Assembly: GCA_963696505.1 (NCBI GenBank)
Contig: CAVOKN010000021.1
Coordinates: 124,001-188,000, forward strand
DNA from: CAVOKN01 sp963696505
Lineage (GTDB): Bacteria; Pseudomonadota; Gammaproteobacteria; Burkholderiales; Rhodocyclaceae
Length of the DNA: 64,000 nt
Reading direction: 5' to 3'
The translations under genes were made by a program, and so were the position numbers. Positions 56,848 to 64,000 of this stretch are shown here, piece by piece (positions within the stretch are counted from its first letter, which is position 1; each line of letters opens with the position of its first letter). Under the pieces are notes generated by a model. The model saw only the letters and a program-made list of their open reading frames with translations, ran no database searches and was not told the origin of the DNA.

Positions 56848-58089
56848 GTATCCCCCGGCAGAGCCGGGGGCATTAGGTTGTGAGCCGCTCAAAGCGGCTG
56901 AAGGACCGCTACGCGGTCCGGCGCTCCGCGCCAACACCATCGCGTGCCACCTCACCGACTCGTCGCACCTATTCCTCTCGGTTAGAAGGTCGTCTTCACC
57001 GCTCACTCCGCTGCAACCATCGGGGGCATCACAATCCGCATCAGGCCAACATGGCCGTTCCCCCGCATGAATCCTTCAGCCGTTTCTCCGCACCGACCCC
57101 TCAGCGATCGCAACCGGCGCAATACTTCCGAAAATGGTCGGGATAGAAATGCAGCGCGCGTAGCCTCTTAGGGTACGGTGGCCTATCCACTGGTTTCCCA
57201 ATGGGCCTCATTCCGTCTCCCATCTTGCCCACGTTTCCACAAGCCCCCCTGCGATCCCGGACGGTGGGATTTCCCCAGTCCGGTTCTGACCTTGGCTTTC
57301 CTCTGGGGGCCTGCCCAGTCGTAGCGATGCTCAAGTGCTGGCTCACATCCACCCCGCTCACGCCGGTTTGCCCACAAACTCGTCCCCGCTTCGAGGGTCG
57401 GCTTCTCTCGGCTCAGAGTCCGAGCACCACCCTGGGACCGCCAAGTGCCCAGAGCCCCTTTGCCACCAGTCGGTGTTACCGCCGGGTGGGAGATGTCGTG
57501 CATCTCCTCGGTGGGCGTTACCCCACCTTCATCGCTCCTACGGGCCCATGCGCCAGACCATTGCCCTCCCCCCGCTTCTGGCTTCGCCTCGTGCGAGGGA
57601 TCTTTGCAGGTTGCGGCCAGCCCCTGCTGCGCAACGGTCCTTCCCGACGCTATCTCTGCCGATCTATCCGTACGTGTCTGGACCCCTACTCCGGTAGCCC
57701 CCAGGGTGCTTGCACCCGTTTCTTCCCCCAGGACATTGGCCTTCCCCGCGTTTGAACCGGGTCGGCGCCTCACAAATCCCCCAACAGCCACTTCAGTTGG
57801 GCAGTAGATTTCGGAGCTGCAGTCATTCACTCATGTTCAGACCCGCACGCTTGCTCGCCACACCGGTAGCTCCCACCCTCACACCTTGCGATGCCGGGCA
57901 GCCGTGGCTTTTACATCCGCGCATATCACGGTTCGTTACCTCCCCGTGCAGCGGATACGCTAACCGCCCAAACCGGGTAATTGGCGGTAAGGGGACTCGC
58001 ACCCCTCAAAATCGGCAGCCTTGTCGGCTACTCCTCGAACTTCTACTGCCTCCCCGGCATAGCCGGGGGGCCTCCCTTGGTAGCTAGGC
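56844..58089 (-). repeat. 1.25-kb structured element, copy 1 (possible ORF-less group II intron derivative)
   Basis: Nearly identical (two differences seen) to copy 2 at 60678-61922, in the same orientation. Both ends carry a GGC-rich hairpin (CCCCGGC-aga/ata-GCCGGGG); the left end has three further hairpins in a row (AGCCGCT, GGACCGC, GGCGC arms). On the minus strand a GTGCG lies at 58002-57998, CCGAAATCTACTGC further in, and a 34-base GAAA-capped hairpin at 57286-57253, all reminiscent of group II intron RNA. Domain V is not canonical. No reverse transcriptase frame. No target duplication. Confidence 0.6.
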
Positions 58090-58354
58090 GAATGCCGAGC
58101 GTGTCCGAAATCTTGTGTTTCCAACAAACCGGTTCGCTGTCTGAGCAGACTGACCCAGATATGAAGTCGAGCGGCGGATTGGGTCGCCAACGGGCGGTCG
58201 TGGCCGGCGAAGCGCCAAAGCAAACCGGCATCCGATCGCCTCGGCACGCAAGGCCGTGCGCCCCCCCGGGACCTCGACGCCGCGATCCTTGGCTAGTTCC
58301 CGCCCGCGGTGGCCTGCGACTAGAATCCGCCGACATCTTTCCTTCGCCGCCACC

Positions 58355-59408
58355 GTGCCCCTCGATCCTTCCGCGTTTAGCCCTATCCACGCCGCCAAGG
58401 GCGTCGTGACCATCCTCGACCAGACGCTGCTGCCTTATCGCACCGTGCGGCGGACGCTGACTTTCGCCGCGGACGTGGCCGAGGCGATCCGCGCAATGCG
58501 AGTGCGCGGCGCGCCGCTGATCGGCGCCACCGCCGCCTTCGGCCTCGCCCTGGCGATGGCGCGCGACGCTTCCGACGACGCCATGAGCGATGCCGTCCGT
58601 ATGCTGGCGGCGACCCGCCCGACGGCGGTCAATCTGGCCTGGGCGCTGGCGCGCATGGAGCGGCGGTTGGCGCCGCTGGCGCCCGCCGCCCGCGCCGATG
58701 CCGCTTGGCAGGAGGCGCAGGCCATCGCCGACGAGGATGCCGCCGCCAACCAGGCCATCGGCGAACACGGCCTGGCGCTGCTGCGCTCCCTCGGATCCGG
58801 CGGCCGCAGACTCAATGTCATGACCCACTGCAACGCCGGCTGGCTCGCCACCGTGGCCCACGGCACGGCGCTGGCTCCGGTCTATGCCGCCCATGCCGCA
58901 GGCATCGCCATCCACGTCTTCGTGAGCGAGACCCGGCCGCGCAACCAGGGGCTGCTCACCGCCTGGGAACTGGCGCAGGCCGGCGTTCGCCACACGCTGA
59001 TTGCCGACAACGCGGCGGGCCACCTGCTGCAACACGGGAAGGTTGACGCCGTCATCGTTGGCGCCGATCGCATCGCCGCCAGCGGCGACGTCGCCAACAA
59101 GATCGGGACGTATCTCAAGGCGCTGGCGGCGCGGGAGGCAGGCGTGCCGTTCTACGTCGCCGCGCCGGAATCCACCATAGAGCTGGACTTGCCCCTCGGG
59201 CGCGGCGATCCCCATCGAGGAACGCAGCGGCGAGGAGCTGCGCCTGGTGCGCGGCGTGAACTGTGAGGCGCGAACGACCGCGCAGGAAACCGCGGTGGCC
59301 AACCCGGCGTTCGACGTCACACCCGCGCGGCTCGTCACCGGCATCGTCACCGAGCGCGGCGTCGCCGCGCCCGAGGCCCTCGCGGCACTGTTCGGCCGCG
59401 GGTCGTAG
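58355..59408 (+). pseudogene. mtnA: S-methyl-5-thioribose-1-phosphate isomerase, frameshifted near the end
   Basis: Corrected length about 350 residues, as expected for MtnA. Seen: LDQTLLPYRTVRRTL, AMRVRGAPLIGATAAFGLA, MTHCNAGWLATVAHGTAL (catalytic Cys), VSETRPRNQG, LIADNAAGHL and VIVGADRIAASGDVANKIGTY (catalytic Asp). Near 59205 the frame slips: after ELDLPLG the expected AIPIEERSGEELRLVRGVN and the C-terminal TGIVTERGV appear one frame over, a net +1 change. Converts methylthioribose-1-P to methylthioribulose-1-P in methionine or 5-deoxyribose salvage. Likely GTG start. Confidence 0.9.
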
Positions 59409-59537
59409 GGCGCAGGCGTCGGTTCGGTTGGTGCGCATCGGGTCGCGAGCCGACTCGTTTGTGCTAAGGTCATCGTTGCGGCGCTCCACGAGGCGCTCCA
59501 CGACAACTGACTTTCATCGACACAAGGGGACGGTACC

Positions 59538-60032
59538 ATGGGACTGATCGCGTTCATCAAGGAAGCGGGCGAGAAGCTGTTCGGAACAGGCGAGGCGAAG
59601 GCCGCGCAGGAGGCGGTGAAGCAGGAGCCTTCCGATGACAACATCAAGCGCCTCAACGCCGCCGCCGGCGACGCCATCAAGGCCTACATCGACTCGCTGG
59701 GCCTTACCGCCACAGCGCTGACGGTCACCTACGCCGACGGCTACGCCACGGTGTACGGCATCGCTCCCGACCAGCAGACGCGGGAAAAGATCGTGCTGGC
59801 CGCCGGCAACGTCGCGGGTATCGAGGGCGTGCACGACCAGATGACCGTGGACCAGAGCGCCCCCGAGGCGACCTACTACACCGTCGCCAAAGGCGACAAC
59901 CTGTCGAAGATCGCCAAGGCCCACTACGGCGATGCCAACAAGTACACGGCGATTTTCGAGGCCAACAAGCCGATGCTCAAGCACCCGGACAAGATCTATC
60001 CGGGGCAGGTGCTGCGCATTCCGCCGCTGTAA
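59538..60032 (+). CDS. BON-LysM peptidoglycan/potassium-binding protein (Kbp/YgaU-like)
   Basis: A 164-residue protein with a BON domain (about residues 20-105, LTVTYADGYATVYGIA, VHDQMTV) and a C-terminal LysM (YYTVAKGDNLSKIAKAHYGDANKYTAIFEANKP, IYPGQVLRIPPL). This is the domain order of E. coli Kbp (YgaU), a cytoplasmic potassium sensor. Start ATG 59538 has AAGGGGAC upstream. Not an obvious part of thiomethyl-ribose salvage despite lying between mtnA and the aldolase. Confidence 0.93.
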   Translation: MGLIAFIKEAGEKLFGTGEAKAAQEAVKQEPSDDNIKRLNAAAGDAIKAYIDSLGLTATALTVTYADGYATVYGIAPDQQTREKIVLAAGNVAGIEGVHDQMTVDQSAPEATYYTVAKGDNLSKIAKAHYGDANKYTAIFEANKPMLKHPDKIYPGQVLRIPPL

Positions 60033-60045
60033 GGCGGGGACCGGG

Positions 60046-60681
60046 GTGCAAGCGCTAGGCGAGCGGCTGCTCGACACCGCGCGCCGCCTGGCACAGACGG
60101 GACTGAACAAGGGCACCGCCGGCAACGTCAGTGCCCGCAGCGCGGAGGGCTTGGTCATCACACCGACCGGGCTGGCTTACGACGCCTGCACCGCCGCAGA
60201 TATGGTGACGATGCAGCTGGCCGGCACCTGGAGCGGGCCGCGCAAGCCCTCCTCGGAATGGCGCTTCCACCGCGACATCTACGCCGCCCGCCCCAAGGCG
60301 GGCGCGGTGGTGCACTGCCATTCGCCCTTCGCCACCGCACTCGCCTGCCAGGGGCGCGACATCCCGCCCTTCCATTACATGATCGCGCGCTTCGGCGGCA
60401 GCACGGTGCGCTGCGCCGCCTACGCCACCTTCGGCACCCAGGAACTCTCCGACCACGCGCTGGCAGCGCTGGCCGGGCGCTGCGCCTGCCTGCTCGGCAA
60501 CCACGGCATGCTGGTGTTCGGCCGCGACCTCGACCAGACGCTGGATCTGGCGATCGAATTCGAGACGCTATGCGAGCAGTACTGGCGCACCCTGCAGATC
60601 GGTCCGCCGCTGCTGTTATCGGACGCGGAGATGGCGGTGGTGCTGGAGAAGTTCAGCCACTACGGGCAGCAGGACGAGTAA
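60046..60681 (+). CDS. Class II aldolase/adducin-family enzyme, probably Ald2- or MtnB-like
   Basis: A 211-residue zinc-dependent aldolase or dehydratase. Seen: GLNKGTAGNVSARSAEGLVITPTGLAYD, the catalytic or metal segment AGAVVHCHSPFATALACQG (His residues) and CLLGNHGMLVFGRD (third His). GTG 60046 follows GGCGGGGA. Next to mtnA it fits an aldolase that splits 5-(methylthio)ribulose-1-P or 5-deoxyribulose-1-P to DHAP and an aldehyde (DHAP shunt), or the MtnB dehydratase. Its stop TAA overlaps the start of repeat copy 2. Confidence 0.85.
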   Translation: MQALGERLLDTARRLAQTGLNKGTAGNVSARSAEGLVITPTGLAYDACTAADMVTMQLAGTWSGPRKPSSEWRFHRDIYAARPKAGAVVHCHSPFATALACQGRDIPPFHYMIARFGGSTVRCAAYATFGTQELSDHALAALAGRCACLLGNHGMLVFGRDLDQTLDLAIEFETLCEQYWRTLQIGPPLLLSDAEMAVVLEKFSHYGQQDE

Positions 60682-61922
60682 GTATCCCCCGGCAGAGCCG
60701 GGGCATTAGGTTGTGAGCCGCTCAAAGCGGCTGAAGGACCGCTACGCGGTCCGGCGCTCCGCGCCAACACCATCGCGTGCCACCTCACCGACTCGTCGCA
60801 CCGATTCCTCTCGGTTAGAAGGTCGTCTTCACCGCTCACTCCGCTGCAACCATCGGGGGCATCACAATCCGCATCAGGCCAACATGGCCGTTCCCCCGCA
60901 TGAATCCTTCAGCCGTTTCTCCGCACCGACCCCTCAGCGATCGCAACCGGCGCAATACTTCCGAAAATGGTCGGGATAGAAATGCAGCGCGCGTAGCCTC
61001 TTAGGGTACGGTGGCCTATCCACTGGTTTCCCAATGGGCCTCATTCCGTCTCCCATCTTGCCCACGTTTCCACAAGCCCCCCTGCGATCCCGGACGGTGG
61101 GATTTCCCCAGTCCGGTTCTGACCTTGGCTTTCCTCTGGGGGCCTGCCCAGTCGTAGCGATGCTCAAGTGCTGGCTCACATCCACCCCGCTCACGCCGGT
61201 TTGCCCACAAACTCGTCCCCGCTTCGAGGGTCGGCTTCTCTCGGCTCAGAGTCCGAGCACCACCCTGGGACCGCCAAGTGCCCAGAGCCCCTTTGCCACC
61301 AGTCGGTGTTACCGCCGGGTGGGAGATGTCGTGCATCTCCTCGGTGGGCGTTACCCCACCTTCATCGCTCCTACGGGCCCATGCGCCAGACCATTGCCCT
61401 CCCCCCGCTTCTGGCTTCGCCTCGTGCGAGGGATCTTTGCAGGTTGCGGCCAGCCCCTGCTGCGCAACGGTCCTTCCCGACGCTATCTCTGCCGATCTAT
61501 CCGTACGTGTCTGGACCCCTACTCCGGTAGCCCCCAGGGTGCTTGCACCCGTTTCTTCCCCCAGGACATTGGCCTTCCCCGCGTTTGAACCGGGTCGGCG
61601 CCTCACAAATCCCCCAACAGCCACTTCAGTTGGGCAGTAGATTTCGGAGCTGCAGTCATTCACTCATGTTCAGACCCGCACGCTTGCTCGCCACACCGGT
61701 AGCTCCCACCCTCACACCTTGCGATGCCGGGCAGCCGTGGCTTTTACATCCGCGCATATCACGGTTCGTTACCTCCCCGTGCAGCGGATACGCTAACCGC
61801 CCAAACCGGGTAATTGGCGGTAAGGGGACTCGCACCCCTCAAAATCGGCAGCCTTGTCGGCTACTCCTCGAACTTCTACTGCCTCCCCGGCATAGCCGGG
61901 GGGCCTCCCTTGGTAGCTAGGC
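60678..61922 (-). repeat. 1.25-kb structured element, copy 2
   Basis: As copy 1, with one G fewer in the first hairpin and one substitution. The GAAA-capped 34-base hairpin lies at 61119-61086. Like copy 1 it starts exactly at the TAA stop codon of the upstream gene, here the aldolase. The copies are direct repeats around the mtnA-kbp-aldolase segment, so recombination could delete or amplify that segment. Confidence 0.6.
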
Positions 61923-62039
61923 ATCAATCGGCAGGCACGCGCCCAATGCCGCTCTGCCGGCTTTCGCTCCCCCTCCAGATGCGCAGGCTGGGTCGCGGAA
62001 CGACACCGGCACTCCGACGACCCGCGAAACGCTGCCTAC

Positions 62040-62447
62040 TCAACCCAGCCTAGCTCTCGACCCAGCCCGTGAGGACTGACTTTCGCGCGGTGGCACGAGC
62101 CGCCACAGCAGCAGCGCCAGCAGCGCGGCCCCAGCGTAGATCGCGGTGAATACCCACGTGGGCAGGTTCCAGTAAAGGACCGCGCCGACCCAGCGTTCGA
62201 TGAAGCCGTCGCCACGCGACATGCCGCGCAGGCTGTCCTCCAGCAAGGTCAGCGGGCAGGCCACGCCGATCACTGCCTCGGCGGCGACGAAAGCGATGGC
62301 AACGAGGTGGGCGAGGCGCAGGCCACGGCGGCGAACCCAGCGCCAGCGCAGAGTCGCCCCGAGAGGAATCAACAGGAAGCCCGCCGTGACGAAGGCGGCG
62401 ATGGCGAAGTGCAGCACCAGCACGACATCGGCAAGCAGCACGGCCAT
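62040..62447 (-). CDS. DUF2784 membrane protein
   Basis: A 135-residue protein with four predicted helices (VVLVLHFAIAAFVTAGFLLIPLG, HLVAIAFVAAEAVIGVACPLTLLED, VFTAIYAGAALLALLLW). CPLTxLE and a following FIERW are the DUF2784 signature. Function unknown. It lies 24 bases downstream of the sulfurtransferase on the same strand. Confidence 0.85.
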   Translation of the reverse strand: MAVLLADVVLVLHFAIAAFVTAGFLLIPLGATLRWRWVRRRGLRLAHLVAIAFVAAEAVIGVACPLTLLEDSLRGMSRGDGFIERWVGAVLYWNLPTWVFTAIYAGAALLALLLWRLVPPRESQSSRAGSRARLG

Positions 62448-62471
62448 CCGCCTCGCCCCGCCTGCAGGACG

Positions 62472-63329
62472 CTACTCCGGGCCGACGGCGATCGGCCGCG
62501 AAGGATCGGTGATCCATTCGCTCCACGATCCGACGTAGAGCTTCGATCCCGTCAGGCCGGCAAGCTCCATGGAAAGCAGGTTGTGGCAGGCCGTCACGCC
62601 CGAGCCGCAGGTGTGCACCACCTGGCCGGGCGCGCGCCCGGCCAGCAGCGCCTGGTACTCCTCGCGCAGAACCTCGGGCGCCTTGAAATAGCCGTCGTCA
62701 TCCACGTTGTTGCCGAAGAACCAACTCAGCGAACCCGGAATGTGGCCCGCCACCGGGTCGAGGTTCTCGTTCTCGCCGCGGAAGCGCTCCGGCGGCCGGG
62801 CATCCAGCAGCAGGATCTGCGGATCGCGGTGGTGGGCGAGAACAAAGGCCGTATCCACCTGCACGTTCCTGCGCAGCCGATAGCCGAAAAAGGACGGCTC
62901 GCGCCTCTCCATGCCGCTGGCGCGCGGCAGTCCCTCCTCCACCCAGGAGGGAAAACCGCCGTCGAGCACCGCCACGTCGTCGTGCCCCAGCCAGCGCAGC
63001 ATCCACCACAGGCGCGCTGCGAAAATGCCATCCGCATCGTCGTAGGCGACCACCTGGGATTCGTTGCCGACGCCGCGCTCGGCCAGCAGGGTGGCAAAGC
63101 GTTCCGGATCGGGCAGCGGATGGCGCCCCGTGCCGGGGCCTTTGAGGCCGCAGAAGTCCTCGTCGCAGTCCATGAACTGCGCTCCGGAGATGTGGGTGGC
63201 AAGATAGGCTCGGCGTCCGACGCCGGGCCTGGCCAGATCGTGGCGGCAGTCGAACACCACCAGATTGGGATCGCCCAGGCACTCGGCGAGATCCGTCACC
63301 GAGATCAGGGTGCGGCAGGGCGCCCTCAT
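62472..63329 (-). CDS. Two-domain rhodanese sulfurtransferase
   Basis: A 285-residue enzyme of the SseA type (thiosulfate or 3-mercaptopyruvate sulfurtransferase). N-terminal inactive domain: VFDCRHDLARPGVGRRAYLATHISGA, YDDADGIFAARLWWML. C-terminal domain: LLLDARPPERFRG and the active loop HTCGSGVTA (Cys as persulfide carrier). The ATG overlaps the STAS-like gene by 4 bases, so the two are coupled. Cytoplasmic. Confidence 0.93.
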   Translation of the reverse strand: MRAPCRTLISVTDLAECLGDPNLVVFDCRHDLARPGVGRRAYLATHISGAQFMDCDEDFCGLKGPGTGRHPLPDPERFATLLAERGVGNESQVVAYDDADGIFAARLWWMLRWLGHDDVAVLDGGFPSWVEEGLPRASGMERREPSFFGYRLRRNVQVDTAFVLAHHRDPQILLLDARPPERFRGENENLDPVAGHIPGSLSWFFGNNVDDDGYFKAPEVLREEYQALLAGRAPGQVVHTCGSGVTACHNLLSMELAGLTGSKLYVGSWSEWITDPSRPIAVGPE

Positions 63330-63679
63330 TCCGCATCCGTCGCCAGCCAGTCCCGCGCCTCCTGCTCGTCGCCGAAGACCCGCAGATCGGCATCGACGAA
63401 AAGCTGATTCAGCCAGGCGCTCCAGGCTACCCACTGGCTGCGGGTCAGCACCGCGATCTTGCCGAAGTCGCGCGGATGCTGGCGCGAAAACTTGATTTCC
63501 TCCCAGGCCACGTCCAGGGTGAAGTCCGCCATTTCGCGCAGGTCGAAGAGCAGATTCACGCCGCCCTGGAACTTCGCCTTGTAAGTGACCACGTCCTCGA
63601 ACTCCCTGAAATCTGAAAGGGTGAATTCGGCGAGGACGATGGCCTCGATGAGACTGTCCTTCTGGTCGATGGTGATCAT
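63326..63679 (-). CDS. STAS/SpoIIAA-like small protein
   Basis: A 117-residue protein of the SpoIIAA-like family (PF11964 type): AEFTLSDFREFEDVVTY, LLFDLREMADFTLDVAWEEIKF, KIAVLTRSQWVAWSAW, VFGDEQEARDWL. Start ATG 63679 has AAGGAGA 6 bases upstream. Co-translated with the sulfurtransferase; the family may bind lipids or nucleotides, function unclear. Confidence 0.85.
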   Translation of the reverse strand: MITIDQKDSLIEAIVLAEFTLSDFREFEDVVTYKAKFQGGVNLLFDLREMADFTLDVAWEEIKFSRQHPRDFGKIAVLTRSQWVAWSAWLNQLFVDADLRVFGDEQEARDWLATDAE

Positions 63680-63757
63680 GGGGTTCTCCTTGGCCGGCCG
63701 AACAGAAAGCACTCAGGCCAACGGCTTCGCTGCGGCCGAAAAACCTGCAATGTACGA

Positions 63758-63816
63758 ACAAGGGGAGATTCCCCTTGTATATCCCCCAGGTACGTACAAG
63801 GGGGCGAGCCCCCTTG
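63758..63816. repeat. Two tandem hairpins of related sequence
   Basis: ACAAGGGG-agatt-CCCCTTGT ends at 63778, and CAAGGGGG-cgag-CCCCCTTG spans 63797-63816. Both are followed by a similar A-T-C-C-C stretch. They lie between two leftward genes; a tandem terminator or a REP-like repeat. Confidence 0.6.
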
Positions 63817-63916
63817 AACATCCCGCGAACCTCTCGCGTGCTGAGTGTTGTCCGGAAGGATCACGATCGAATCCATGAGGGACCTTGGATAGTGCTGCAA
63901 ATATATCCGAGGCCGG

Positions 63917-64000
63917 TCAATCCTGCTCGGCTGGGGCGGCGCGGGAACGCAGCGACGCCAGCACGCCGCTCGCCACGATGAGGGCAATGCCGGCCCACGC
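63917..64000 (-). CDS. C-terminal end of an EamA/DMT-like transporter (partial)
   Basis: Only the last 27 residues are in the window: AWAGIALIVASGVLASLRSR then AAPAEQD and stop. A last helix WxGxALIxxSGxL with a short basic tail is typical of EamA permeases. The gene runs off the window's end. Confidence 0.5.
   Translation of the reverse strand, partial: AWAGIALIVASGVLASLRSRAAPAEQD

Noticed and set aside
57991..58062. A tRNA gene on the minus strand ending GTCCCCTTACCGCCA
   Set aside because: T-arm-like and acceptor-like pairing is visible, but no proper anticodon or D arm forms; it is inside the repeat in both copies.
56846..58080. Protein-coding genes inside the 1.25-kb repeats (frames of 86-215 codons on both strands)
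   Set aside because: No domain, no ribosome-binding sites, overlapping frames on both strands, Arg/Gly/Pro-rich text; the sequence looks like structured RNA or DNA.
1..64000. CRISPR arrays, rRNA genes or a prophage
   Set aside because: No regularly spaced repeats, no rRNA-like stretch, and no phage structural genes were seen; the only integrase is a short broken relic.

Overview
The window is GC-rich chromosomal DNA from a proteobacterium. The genes (a secondary Hsp70 cluster with a J-like partner, SrpA-type catalase, Acg-type nitroreductase, pirin/isochorismatase genes under a LysR regulator, MtnA with a class II aldolase, three type II toxin-antitoxin pairs) and the insertion sequences (two kinds of ISAzo13, ISAs1, ISKra4) fit a Betaproteobacterium, perhaps a Rhodocyclales/Accumulibacter-like environmental organism. 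That placement is inference; no rRNA or other marker gene is present.

Layout. 1-8.2 kb: catalase-like peroxidase, a VapBC pair, then a tightly overlapping chaperone cluster (TPR protein, J-like protein, GrpE-like protein, Hsp70, zinc-ribbon protein) in which three genes carry apparent frameshifts. 9.2-16.3 kb: patatin lipoprotein; a five-gene TetR-autoregulated operon behind a consensus sigma-70 promoter with two operator copies; a membrane protein. 16.8-23 kb: a leftward MFS / amidohydrolase / isochorismatase / pirin operon divergent from a LysR regulator. 23-33.5 kb: accessory DNA with small membrane and secreted proteins, an IS481-like element, an astacin-like metalloprotease, an ISAzo13 element and a secreted VWA protein with three LCCL domains. 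34-42 kb: esterases, a second VapBC pair, an AstE/aspartoacylase-like enzyme, ParDE, and a broken tyrosine recombinase. 42.4-48.1 kb: a 2.4-kb IS with a very large transposase, a DUF1254 protein, and a second, inverted copy of the ISAzo13 element.

48.1-55.6 kb: a 361-bp MITE-like element, then a lipoprotein hydrolase gene split by a 5.9-kb stack of insertions (an ISAzo13 relative, an ISAs1 element with a clear 10-bp target duplication, and a DruA/DUF4338 gene translationally coupled to an ISKra4 transposase). 55.6-64 kb: an MFS transporter, then mtnA, a BON/LysM protein and a class II aldolase lying between two nearly identical 1.25-kb structured, apparently non-coding repeats. Each repeat abuts the stop codon of the upstream gene and may derive from a group II intron without a reverse transcriptase. 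A DUF2784 membrane protein, a rhodanese pair, and the end of an EamA-like transporter close the window.

Taken together this is a genome shaped by transposition: several host genes are split or frameshifted, IS copies are almost identical (recent movement), and intergenic regions share a ~85-bp dispersed repeat. The observations most worth following are the duplicated 1.25-kb element, the DruA-transposase unit, the programmed -1 frameshift sites in both ISAzo13 types, the chaperone cluster with a J-like protein lacking HPD, and the MITE.
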